A stretch of 64,000 bases of DNA from Macquaria australasica (lineage: Eukaryota > Chordata > Actinopteri > Centrarchiformes > Percichthyidae): NCBI GenBank assembly GCA_005408345.1, contig SEMN01000615.1:225066-289065 (forward strand), in the 5' to 3' direction. The position numbers and the translations under genes were made by a program. The notes beneath the pieces are model-generated. The model did no database searches, was not told the origin of the DNA, and saw nothing but the letters and a program-made list of their open reading frames with translations. Numbering within the stretch: position 1 is the stretch's first letter; each line of letters opens with the position of its first letter. Shown piece by piece: positions 24,673 to 35,800 of this stretch.

Positions 24673-26173
24673 AATTTTCAGTGTTATGCAGATGATACCC
24701 AATTATATTTATCGATCAAGCCAGATAAAACCAATCAATTAACTAAACTTCAAGCATGCCTTAAGGACATAAAAACCTGGATGACCTGCAATTTTCTGAT
24801 GTTAAACTCAGACAAAACCGAAGTTATTGTACTTGGCCCCGAACACCTTCGAAACACATTATCTAAAGACTTAGTTTCTCTAGATGGCATTGCCCTGGCC
24901 TCCAGCGACACCGTGAGGAATCTTGGAGTTATCTTTGATCAGGATATGTCCTTTAACTCTCACATAAAACAAACTTCAAGAACTGCCTTCTTTCATTTAC
25001 GTAACATTGCAAAGATCAGGCACATCCTGTCTCAAAAAGATGCAGAAAAACTAGTCCATGCATTTGTTACATCTAGGCTGGATTATTGCAACTCTCTATT
25101 AACAGGCTGCCCCAATAAATCCCTTAAGACTCTCCAGCTGATCGAGAATGCTGCGGCACGTTTACTGACAAGAACCAGGAAAAGAGATCATATTTCTCCA
25201 ATATTAGCTTCTCTACACTGGCTCCCTGTAAAATCCAGCATAGAATTTAAAATCCTTCTCCTAACCTTCAAAGCCCTAAATGGTCAGGCACCATCATATC
25301 TTAAAGAGCTCATAGTACCCTATTACCCCACTCGAGCACTGCGCTCCCAGAATGCAGGTTCCTTGTGGTTCCTAGAGTCTCTAAAAGTAGAATGGGAGCC
25401 AGAGCCTTCAGCTATCAAGCTCCTCTCCTGTGGAACCAGATCCCAGTTTGTGTACAGGAGGCGGACAACCTCCTCACATTTAAGAGTAGGCTTAAGACTT
25501 TCCTCTTTGATAAAGCTTATAGTAGGGCTGACTCAGGTGACCCCTGAGCCCCCCCTTAGTTATGCTGCTATAGGCCTAGACTGCCGGGGGACTTCCTATG
25601 ATGCACTGAGCTCCTCTTCCTCTCCATCTGTACGCCCTCATATCCCATCAATGCTTGTTACTAATTCAATGTCTTCCCGTAGTTTCTCTCTCTCTGCGCG
25701 CAGGTGTTTCTGCCTCCGGAGCTGTAGAGTCTGGATCTATGGTTGCGGCCACCTGCTGCCCCCGTGCTCCTGCTCTGCACCCGCTGCTGCTATTACTGTT
25801 ATTGCTCTTAGTATTATTCCTGTTGGTGTTAACATCAATACCATTACCACAACTATTGCTTTACATCCCTATGTGGAACTGTACTGTGCTGCTGTATGTT
25901 CTCTTTCCTCCTGCTCTCTCTCTCCCGCTCCCCCTTCAACCCAACCGGTCGAGGCAGATGACCGCCCACCTTGAGCCTGGTTCTGGTTCTGCTCGAGGTT
26001 TCTACCTGTTAAAAGGGAGTTTTTCCTTGCCACTGTCGCCTAGTGCTTGCTCATGTTGGGAACTGTTGGGTCTCTGTAAATATAAAGAGTCGGTCTAGAC
26101 CTGCTCTATATGAGAAAGTGCCCTGAGATAACTTTGTTATGATATGATTATGATATAAATAAAACAATTGAAT
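24673..26173 (+). mobile_element. 5'-truncated L2-like LINE (reverse transcriptase C-terminal half)
   Basis: The insert starts inside the reverse transcriptase core at CYADDTQLY and reads on through LNSDKTEVIVLG, LGVIFDQDMSFNSHI, SRLDYCNSLLTG, NAAARLLTRTRKRDHISP and LHWLPV, the usual order at the end of an L2/CR1-group ORF2. A frameshift near 25360 moves the C-terminal part (VPRVSKSRMGARAFSYQAP ... FKSRLKTFLFDKAYS) into another frame, so it is dead. The 3' end, GATATAAATAAAACAATTGAATT, is typical of L2-type tails. The pre-insertion site is preserved at about 22020-22035. Clade placement is by eye. Confidence 0.88.
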
Positions 26174-26615
26174 TATCCTGTGATACATCTGTCCATCCAT
26201 CATTACACTGATCCATCTGTTTATATAGTTTGTGTAAATGCAGATTTTGTTATTGTTGGTCACAAATAATCTTCAGCCAATTGTATATTTTAAAAAGTAG
26301 CATTTGTGATTGTCTAAAGGGTCTTCAGTCTCAGCAGAAAGATATTTGATTACAATAAAAAGTCGCTGTGAAAGTTGAACTGCAGCAGCGTGAGAAGATG
26401 CTGCAGACAAACGGTGTGGGTTAAAACCTTTTGACGAAAAAGCTTCCCATCACAGCAACTCTGCATTATCTGCTAACCAAACAATCGTCACAACGTCAAA
26501 GCAGAACTAAAAACCATACACTTCTGTGATATGTAAAATTGGTACTGTACTCTTTTACATTTCCCTATAATAGCTCTTTTATAGAACTGCTGGTGAACTG
26601 GATGTGTTTTTCAGA

Positions 26616-26664
26616 ATGAACAGGAAAAAAATGACTTAATTAACTATATAACTATCATCTGCAG
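26616..26664 (+). pseudogene. Decayed lectin exon 1 (unit X2)
   Basis: CAGAATGAACAGGAAAA, an early TAA after seven codons and CTGCAG followed by TTAAG match the X1 relic. The same stop and lost donor in both suggest decay before the X block was copied. Confidence 0.65.
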
Positions 26665-27416
26665 TTAAGATACTTTCTAATACATTGAAATGTTACGAGG
26701 TTCTCATATTTCTGTGCAGCTGTAAGTTTGTTTTTGTATTTTTCAAAAAACATTGTTCTTCTGATGCTTTGCATGACTGCAAGCAAGTGCTTTTAAAATG
26801 TTGAAATAGAATAAATCCACCTTTTGAACAAAGCTATTGTAAGTTTTGACAGTTCATACGTTTCTCTATGATGTCAATTAGCATCTTGAAATATCTATTA
26901 GAATACATGCTCAAGCAGGGAACAGGACCCCTCACTCTGGTACAAAGGACCCAGTTCATGAGACATGTGGGGCACACAATGGAGATCAATAAGGCCTCCA
27001 CAGTTTGACTGGAATCCTTATATTGCCACTAACTTCACCTCATGTAAATTGACTCAAGCTGGGTGGGGACATTCAATAAAAACTGGAGTAAAGAACTTTC
27101 CATTAACAGATTGCATTAATCAAATATGTCTGTATTAACATGTATTTTAGGCCACTAGAATCTGCAAATTTCTGACTGTGCTCCCCCAGTGGTGGTATCA
27201 TAGAGACACTGTGCAGACACCAATGGACACCACCAGACTTCTCTTCACAGCAACACAGCATTAGTTGCTAAACTGAAAAAAACCTCAAAGCAGAAGTACA
27301 GTAAAGACCAACACAGCGGACCAGACGCCCTCCTAACACCTGCAACACTTTGCAGCTTGAGACTTCCTTAAAGCCCTCACACAGGACTGCAGCAGGATTT
27401 TAAACATTTGTTCAGG

Positions 27417-29581
27417 ATGAACAGAAAACCACTGGAGGCAACTGGTGCTTCAAACTGTTCTAATGTTCATGTGTCTGCAGGTAAGACATTGTCTTGTATG
27501 ATCTCATTTTTATGTACAAGTATGTTGTCTACATTTCCTTTTTTTTATGTATTTGATTTTTTATTTATGTATTTTATTGTGCAATGTATGATTCTTCTGA
27601 TGCTGGACAATGTCCTGGCACCAAAAGGTTTTAAAATGTCCAGATTTATTTCGAACTCCATCTTTTGCATTATGGTTTCTTCACTCTGCTCAACACATTG
27701 GGAATGAAAAATGTTGCTTTTTTTCTCAGAGAAAATCGAGGAAGAAGCTGACTATGTTAATGTAGCAGTAGGCACTGTAGATAAAATGGCAGCCACTCCA
27801 GGTGCATTATGAACATTTCACAATTTTTTTTTAATCTATTATGATGTTAAAAGATAGTGATGAAGGTTGAAAATTAATGTTTAAATGTCAATACTTCAAA
27901 TGTATTCAAAGCGACTTCTTCTTCTGTCAGATCAGAAGTGTCTCTCCTTCACTCAGTCTTTTCCACCAGTGGCAGTGTGTTGGGTGATACTGTTAGTCAT
28001 CATGGCCCTTCGTATCTACTGTGAGTACTTTCTATATGAATATCAGTTCAAATCAAAGTGTTTTTGTTTCCCTCTTATCTTGTTGGTCCTTATTTAAAGG
28101 TCTGTCTTAAAACAATAGTCAGGTGCCCATATGTACATTGAAACAGTTTTCAATGTACATATGGGCAGTTTTAGTGTAATAATGTACAGTTTTAGTTTTT
28201 GCTTGGTGTAATCCTTCCTCCTGTTCATACTAGAGATAATAACATAAAGACAGTGACTTTGGGAGATAAACACTTGATTTTACAAATTAAAACTTCATTA
28301 TCTTCAGGTAAAGTTTGGAATGTATTTTTGTGCAGAGCGAGGACTGTGGACTTTGTCCCCCATCTCTTACATTGGAGGTGCATTAGGAAGGGATCTCTTA
28401 TTCACCAGTATGAACAGGAGGAATGTTAACAGCAAGAAAACCCAGTTTCAGTGTTCATATAGTGGCACCTCATTATTGTTTAAAGATAAATCTGAAACAT
28501 GTGAACCCATCCTGTAATGTTTTATGATCATGTGAAACACTTTAATTGTGTTTCTGTGTAAAATATATTATATAAATAAAATTACCTTGAAGCAAAGTCT
28601 CAAAGCCCAACACCTTCCTCTGTCACTGTAGTTACCTCTGTCATTTCTGAACACAACGCCAAGATGACTGCAGAAATCCAGCAGCTGTTAACAGAAAACC
28701 AAACGACCTACACTGTCCTAGAAAGCAAGATCACAAACCTGACTGCAGATATCCAGGAGCTGGAGATACAGAGGAACAACTTAAGAGAACAAATACGAAG
28801 CTTGGAGACAAAGTGGAATAAGCTCAACGTCAGTCGAGCTCAGTGGAGCATTAATACCTACTGCCTCAAATATCAAAGTATGTTCACAACCCATTAATTA
28901 GGCCCAAAAATAACCAATAATAATATCACAATGCGCTAATGCTGTTTATTGGTCGGTCTCTGTTGTTTCAGACAAACAGTGTCAACCTTGTCAGGTGGGC
29001 TGGTTACTCTCCCAGTCCAGCTGCTACCAGATTAATGACACAGACCCTCCTGGTCAGAAAACCTGGGAAGAAGCTCGAGAAGACTGCAAAGGGAAGATTT
29101 CAGATTTGGCTGTTGTTACTAGTCAAAGTGAGAAGGTAATGAGAAAACTGTGGGGATCTTTATGAAATGAAAATGTATTTTTCTGTAGGTCTGAACACAC
29201 TGTAAGTCTGTAGGCCACTGTGTGTTTAAGAATAGTGTTTAAATATCTGATAACTGTCTCTCTGTTGTCAGACATTCATCAGTAATAACAATTGGGGCAG
29301 TTCAGGAAACAAGGGATACTGGATCGGCCTGAGAGTTGAAGATGGGAGATGGAAGTGGGTCGATGGAAGTAATCTGACTGACAAGTAAGAGACACATTTC
29401 CTAAACACTTTAAAATCTATCAGCCTCGATCTAAACATCATGTTCTTCCCTCAGCTCCTGGATACAACAACCTCCTGTCAGCGGTCAGTGTGCAATTTCT
29501 GTCGAGAATGCAGGATGGAAATCGGTGAACTGTGGTGACAAAAACCGATGGATCTGCGAAAAGAACGCTTTATCTGTTTAA
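27417..29581 (+). CDS. Type II C-type lectin-like receptor, gene 2 (7 exons, short stalk)
   Basis: Exons are 27417-27480, 27730-27801, 27931-28020, 28632-28877, 28972-29135, 29272-29384 and 29455-29581. All junctions are GT-AG with the same phases as gene 1, giving 291 residues. The cytoplasmic part (MNRKPLEATG...) lacks the Tyr7 ITIM of gene 1 but keeps a tyrosine at the same position 30, now in ADYVNV. YxN motifs of this kind can recruit Grb2 (general SH2 knowledge). A membrane helix lies at about 59-76 (VAVCWVILLVIMALRIYF). The stalk (about 76-157) is shorter than in gene 1, and the lectin domain (158-291) is almost the same protein: only residues before the DPPGQKTW motif differ. The calcium-sugar motifs are absent here too. 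Exons 5-7 and their introns are identical to gene 1, implying recent duplication or gene conversion. Expression is not shown by sequence alone. Confidence 0.84.
28121..28410. repeat. Dispersed repeat with hairpin (GTGCCCATATG family)
   Basis: A near-perfect 20-base hairpin is formed by TGCCCATATGTACATTGAAA (28124-28143) and its complement at 28148-28167. The right part, GTCCCCCATCTCTTACATTGG to AAGGGATCTCTTA, is inverted relative to the copy at 18541-18660. It sits in lectin gene 2 intron 3. Confidence 0.65.
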
Positions 29582-29666
29582 ACACTGCAGTCATACTTGA
29601 GAAGGTTACTGGATTCTCTGTAAAGATTAGTTATAAGATATCAACTGGCTTATAAATATCAAAGTG
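29047..29666 (+). repeat. Segment identical to 20881-21500
   Basis: Partner of the identical 620-base segment of lectin gene 1, covering most of exon 5, introns 5 and 6, exons 6 and 7 and the start of the 3' UTR. Confidence 0.85.
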
Positions 29667-29982
29667 CTTTGTGTGTGTGAGAATAACTTTAATTGTGTTT
29701 TTCTTCTACTTCATTAGTGATGCAGTGATTAAATGTTGTGACAGATTGATGAAGGGGACCAACAAAACTCCTCAAACTTTCCTGTTTCCTTTTGTCATGT
29801 GACATTTTAAATTGTTGCTGCTTATTGGCCAACAGGGGGCGTTGCATTACTTGTTCTCAACACAATCCCAGAGCCGCTTGCTTCAGCATTTTGTATTCTG
29901 ATGTAAAGAATATTAATATGTAGAGGTGACAGTTAAGTGTTATCTATCTAGAAACAAATTCATGTTTTAATCTATTACATCG

Positions 29983-29988
29983 AATAAA
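29983..29988 (+). promoter_or_regulatory. Candidate polyadenylation signal, lectin gene 2
   Basis: AATAAA lies about 400 bases past the stop, at the position homologous to 21784. A second AATAAA at 30246-30251 lies in the conserved unit-end block. Confidence 0.5.
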
Positions 29989-30589
29989 ATGCTGCCACAC
30001 ACTGAAGCGTCATTTTGTGTTTTACAAAGAGGAATTTCATGTTTTTCTGCAGTCCAGAAATAAGTGAAAGAAAGTGGTGAAATGTCAGTCATGAGAGACA
30101 TATTTCATCACAGGTTGGTTATGTGATACATGATTAGATCTGTCTGATATGTGAAGTAGCGTTAAGGCGGGACAGACAGGAAGCCAACAATGTGAGCAAA
30201 GATAAATGTTTCATTTCATAAATGATGAAATGGGTGGGGACACTCAATAAAACACTGGTGTAAATACTGTGAATATGACTATTGAGTCCAGCATTAAAAT
30301 AATACAGTGATGGGCCTAAAGGGGGCCTTAGCCTAAACTAATAATCAGCATTTTCTTCTAAGGACTTCTGAGCGTGTGCTTCTATCTCTCTTGTCTGTCC
30401 CCTGTCAACAATGTGTCTTACTAATTCAATAGTAACAGAAAACTGTTTTATTCAAGGGGACTTAATGCACATTTCGACAATGTTGGTCCCGTCAGTTCTA
30501 TTCCAACAGTCAGAAAGTCACTGTATTTCCTGTGCCTATGGTTTCTGTCCTAATTAGCTAGTATTGTTAGGTTATTATGGCCTGAGCTA

Positions 30590-31029
30590 TACCGATGTGT
30601 CTCAATAACGGACTAGGATGAGCCGTTCTCCGGATAAAACCACAGACAAATGTGGCCCCAAGTCACCACCGCGCTTCAAAGGGCGCTGTAGTCCTGTTGC
30701 ACAGCGACTGGATCACGACAGCAAAAATAAAGGCTGTCGTTTCCTACTGCACGTGAATGCAACACAGCTCCCGAGTCCCCCCTAATGCGGCTGCGCGAGT
30801 CGTGTCTCCCGGAAACGACACGGCTGTTCTCGACGTCCGCTAGTAAAGTGGTCACCTGTCAACAGGTGAAGCTGAACTCTGACTAGGCAGGTGTGGCCGC
30901 GGGGTTAGGGGCGCTCGCCAGGACCAGCTTCACTGTGCTTTGTCCGAGCCGATGAAACGAAGTGTGCTTCAAGCGAGCGGCAGATATTTTGTTAATTTGG
31001 CGAATCACGGTAGCCAGCGGTTAGCTAGC
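30590..31029 (+). promoter_or_regulatory. CpG-rich region upstream of capn7, probable promoter
   Basis: Base composition changes abruptly from AT-rich to CpG-rich (for example GCGGCTGCGCGAGTCGTG) and stays so up to the calpain-7 start codon. No TATA box is evident, as expected for a housekeeping gene. The exact transcription start cannot be placed; it may lie before or inside the minisatellite. Confidence 0.5.
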
Positions 31030-31569
31030 TCGGAGCTAGTCTCGGTCCCGGAGCTGGTCTCGGTCTCGGAGCTTGTCCCAGAGCTTGTCCCGGAGCTTGT
31101 CCCGGAGCTAGTCTCGGAGCTGGTCTCGGTCTCGGAGCTTGTCCCGGAGCTTGTCCCGGAGCTAGTCTCGGTCCCGGAGCTGGTCTCGGTCTCGGAGCTG
31201 GTCTCGGTCTCGGAGCTTGTCCCAGAGCTTGTCCCGGAGCTAGTCTCGGAGCTGGTCTCGGTCTCGGAGCTTGTCCCGGTCTCGGAGCTTGTCCCGGAGC
31301 TTGTCCCGGAGCTAGTCTCGGTCTCGGAGCTAGTCTCGGTCTCGGAGCTAGTCCCGGTCTCGGAGCTAGTCTCGGTCTCGGAGCTTGTCCCGGAGCTTGT
31401 CCCGGTCTCGGAGCTTGTCCCGGAGCTTGTCCCGGTCTCGGAGCTTGTCCCGGATCTGGTCTCGGTCTCGGAGCTTGTCCCGGTCTCGGAGCTTGTCCCA
31501 GAGCTTGTCTCGGTCTCGGAGCTTGTCCCGGAGCTGGTCTCGGTCCCGGAGCTTGTCTCGGTCTCGTAG
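30952..31569 (+). other. Long upstream ORF running into the minisatellite
   Basis: ATG at 30952 opens a 205-codon frame (MKRSVLQASG..., then ELVP/ELVS/VS repeats) that ends at TAG 31567-31569. The frame is the same as that of the capn7 start codon at 31804, with no further stop between. If transcribed, it would be an upstream ORF. A protein product is unlikely to be functional, and translation is unproven. Confidence 0.35.
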
Positions 31570-31803
31570 CTAGTCTCGGTCTCGGAGCTTGTCCCGGAGC
31601 TGGTCTCGGTCTCGGAGCTGGTCTCGGTCTCGGAGCTTGTCCCGGAGCTGGTCTCGGAGCTAGTCTCGGTCTCGGAGCTTGTCCCGGAGCTTGTCTTGGT
31701 CTCGAGCTTGTCTCGGAGCTTGTCCCGGAGCTTGTCCCGGAGCTTGTCCCGGATCTGGTCTCGGTCTCGGAGCTTGTCCCGGATCTGGTCTCGGTCTCGG
31801 AGC
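31030..31803 (+). repeat. Minisatellite of hexamer-based units abutting the capn7 start codon
   Basis: About 775 bases are built from GAGCTN and GTCYCG hexamers, giving 12- and 18-base units such as CGGAGCTTGTCC and GAGCTAGTCTCGGTCTCG. Because nearly all units are multiples of six, both strands stay open for long stretches. One base is missing near 31704 (TCTCGAGC instead of TCTCGGAGC), and one unit carries a GAG-to-TAG change (31567). The repeat ends at the A of ATG. Confidence 0.93.
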
Positions 31804-32812
31804 ATGGACTGCACGGCGCTGGAGCTCGATGCTGTCACTTTTGCCAAAACAGCCGTCAGCTGTGACCAGAACGGCAAATATAACGAGGCAGTGTTCTATT
31901 ATAAGGTGAGTGTCTGCACGTTTAAACCGGACAGGTGTGAACAGCTACCTGCCGACGTCAGCACGCAGCTCGTCCTTCCTACAAGCAAACATTCACTTTC
32001 ACTTGCATAATGTAGCTTAAATGTACATATAATTACAATTAAATGGCTTAAATTTCTGTTTTTTTTAAAAATAAAATATAAATTTACAGTTACATTTGAT
32101 TTATAATAAAGTAAAAAGAGACTTGTCAGTTAATCGCTGTATCTTTTTCTTTTATTTTTATAACCACCTGGTCTTCTGGGATTTCCTGCTATAGGAGGCA
32201 GCCCAGGCCCTGATATATGCTGGCATGGCAGGGTCCAAACTGGAGGGAATCCAGGACAAAGCCAACGAGTACCTGGATCGTGTCCAGGCCCTCCACAATG
32301 CTGGTGAGCTCACCTGACCAGAGACCCAGGGGGAGGGGCTCCACTGTTTACCTGTGCGGTTCATCATCATTAGAGTGTCGACAGATTCATTTACAGAGAC
32401 ATGACCTTTTTTAATTTTTGTTGGACTTATATGTTGACAAGTGTATTGATTTGCTTGCTTGCACGACCAGAGTGTCGAACGACGGCATTCACAGTAGATG
32501 CTGTCGGCAACTCAAACACAGAAGACGAACAAAAAGTCAACACGGACGTCATGAAAATGGTGTTCTTCAAGACCCTTCGGCGGTGTCTTGAACTAAAAAG
32601 GTTTCTGTTAGGCGTGAACAGCAGGAGGTTTTTCTGTCTTTAGCGCTTGGTAGCTTCTACTGCGTTAAATGTTATTATTCATCCCTCCCTACTAAAGTTA
32701 ATCTAATCTGATCTAAAGTCTTGCAGAGGTGAAGTGCTTGTGATTAGTAATAAGTAAGAAATTGTTCAGGACTGTTGCTGTCCGACTACTCTTTTCCATG
32801 ACTCTGCTCATG

Positions 32813-32872
<60 letters not shown>

Positions 32873-35800
32873 CTACAGGGACTGTGGGAGTGTCCTGTTT
32901 TTCTTGTACAGCCAGTGGATGGCGTCTAGTACTGTGTGAAGCTGTAGCATGGTCCTGCTGTTTTCTGTGAGATGAAAGGCAAACTTTTGTGTAACAGCAG
33001 CTCTAAAGAGATGAGTATAGTGTATGAAGTATATTCACCGATCAGCCATAACGTTATGACCACTGGCGAGATAATCAATGTTCCTCCATTATGACCAGTC
33101 AGTGGTCATAATGTTATGGCTGATCGGTGTATATAGTATGTATAGTTTTTATTTTATTTTTTTCTCATAATGTTTTTGTTGTTGTTCATATGGTTTTATT
33201 TTTTTGATCATCCAGAAAAAAAATATACATATGTTGAATAGAATTTTTTTTATTATGCTTTAAATATCCATCTTAAGCTACAGCACTTTCTGTAAGCAAA
33301 CCAGGAATAACTCCAGTGTGAACCTGACTTTTAAAACCAAATGAGTCTAGACGCATTGATGTTGAATGGGGTGGACAAAATATCAGAAAACACCTCAATA
33401 TAAGGCAATCCAGTGCAACAGCAGCATAAACTACAGCCTCCAAAATGACCATACAGTTGAATCAACACCTCTCTAAAACAGTTATAACAAAAAGCGAACA
33501 TTATAACTTTCATGAAGGGAGAATTTATTGTTCGGCTGTTGTATTAGGCTTCATCAGTTTTACCTTGGTGGACCTAATAAACTGGCATGTGAGTGTAAGT
33601 GCTACTTCAATATTATTCAAAGGATTAAATTCAGTTTTGAGGAATGTGTTCTGCAAGCTTAAATTATCTTTCCGCATTACTTCTTTGTGTATTGTGTACT
33701 GCTATCGCAAGGAGAAACATACGCATAGACAGAGCTTCAGTCTGAGTCTTGACGGCGGACTGTGGCATTTTGGGTCAGGCAGAAGAAAAGACCGAACAGC
33801 ATCAAATGCTTCATCCCTTCTTAAACTGAGTTCTACCAACACTAATCTCTTAATTGAGGGACGACCTCCCTTGCCGTTAAGCCACTCTGGTACTCTGTTA
33901 ACAAAGTGTCTGTTGTGTGTCCTAACCATTCCTTCGACCTCAGTCCAGGCACAGAAGAGCGACCCGCTGAAGTCCCGGCAGCAGGTGGACCTGGAGCGTG
34001 CCCACTTCCTGGTCACCCAGGCCTTCGAGGAAGACGAGAAGGGAAATGATGATGAAGCCATTGAACTGTACACTCAGGCTGTGGAGCTGTGCATTAGCGC
34101 GGTAGGTCTCTCACTCTCCCTCTCTCTCTGTTTGTCGTCACTGTCGCAGACACGGCGACCAACTGTCACTCGATCTTCTGTCACATTATCCACGTTTGTT
34201 TCTCTTTCTGTGTTTGCAACAGTCCAATGAGACATCAGACCAGGCGCTGCAGACCAAGCTGAAGCAGCTTGCACGTCAGGCTTTGGACAGGTAAATGTTC
34301 CTGAAAGTTAGTGCTGAAAGTTAGTACTGTTATCTTGTAGTTCTGAATGTCCACCAGACAAGGCTGTCATATTCCAGCTGTTCCGTGGCTCCGTCATGTC
34401 TCCAGTACAGTTCCATCCAATGTTGACTGGAAGTATTTCAGAGTTGGCGCGTCTCCCTGCTCTTGAGCCTCCAGATTTTGTGTTCTTTTGTTCAGTTTTC
34501 CATAGTTGCTCTTCTGTAGTTGACTTCAAATGTAAACTTTACATTCTAAGCAATATATTTCCCCTAAAAGAGAAACCTTTGGGATAACTTTATGATTTGG
34601 CACTCTATAAATAAAACTGAATTGAATTGAAACCTAGCTAAAAAAAAACATTATCAGATTATATTTATTAGCAGATTATAATTTCTTTTCATTTCGCTGT
34701 ATGTCCCATATGTGTGCATTACTGTGAAGCGATGGCTTTTAGACTGAAATGCGAGTTTGGCTATATGTATGATTTAAAAGCCATGATTAACTCTCTTTAC
34801 TGGGATTAACACGTCAAATGATATATAATTAAATATCGTGATCATCATCAGAGATGCGCGCTGCTACAGCAAAAATAGAGCAGTTGTGTAAAGAGACCAG
34901 ACATTGGCATATTGGGTAGATGGCAGCAGTTTATTGATGAACACAGGATACATAGAGTGCCTGACAATATGTATGAAGTTAGTAGGGTCACTTTAGCATT
35001 GTTTATGAATGACAAATAACATTGGGGTTTTTTGTTTTGTTTAAGAAAGGGTTTTAAACCTTATTTTTTAGGTGAGTTCAATTGAGCTCATCCTTATTCT
35101 TAATTTAACAGAAATGTGACATGTTCCCCATGTGGTAGTGTTATGACCCTTTGGCTCACAAGCTAAGATAAACCTTTTATTTAATGTAAAAATAATGTAG
35201 AGCATAGATGCACGACGGTTGTTGTTTAGTTGTATTATTTTCTGAAACACTTTTTGGTACTAAAAGTACATTTTCCAGAATTAATTTAACTTTATCACCT
35301 CCATTATGTTCTGTCAGGGCGGAGGGTCTTAAAGACTCCCAGTCCAAATCAACTCCAGCTCAGACTCAGGACAGGACGGGGCCTTGTGGAACCAAGCCCA
35401 GCAGTGCGGGCGGTTCCGGAGGACCAGCCCGCCAGTTGTTCCCCCTCGGGCCAGACTTCACCCTCAATGACCGGCCACAACCCCAGCCGGTCCGGGCGGT
35501 CCAGTCCAGCGAGCCCCAGGGTCAGCGCTACACGTCTGAGGAGATCGAGGTGCTCAGGTGAGATGGCTAGTGGAATCTGTTGTCCAGTGATACTACTTTA
35601 GAAGGAATCAGATGGATCCCGGTAGACCTGGAAAACTCTTTAATACTACTTTCCAGTCAGGGAAAAGTCCTGGAAAAAGACAGAAGTCTCCCAAAACGTC
35701 TGAGAAAAGAATTCCTGGAAATATTTTAATGTGCAGTGAAATTCTAATTACTATATGCACAGTCACCAGTTAAATTTTTGTCTGATCAGTCACGGTCAAG

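Larger units (their letters stand above)
24636..27088 (+). repeat. Array unit block X2, interrupted by a LINE
   Basis: Second copy of the X1 block (21987-22978). Similarity resumes exactly after the LINE at ATCCTGTGATACATCTGTCC. The block runs to GGGGACATTCAATAAAAACTGG, shortly before lectin gene 2. Confidence 0.8.

Noticed and set aside
28664..28897. Independent start of lectin gene 2 at the internal ATG in the stalk exon
   Set aside because: Upstream exons 1-3 with correct phases and a membrane helix are present, so the internal ATG is not needed; a protein from it would lack membrane anchor and signal.
31005..31877. 290-codon minus-strand open frame rich in SETETSSGTSS
   Set aside because: It is the antisense of the minisatellite; units of six bases keep every frame open. 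There is no start context, splice evidence or homology.
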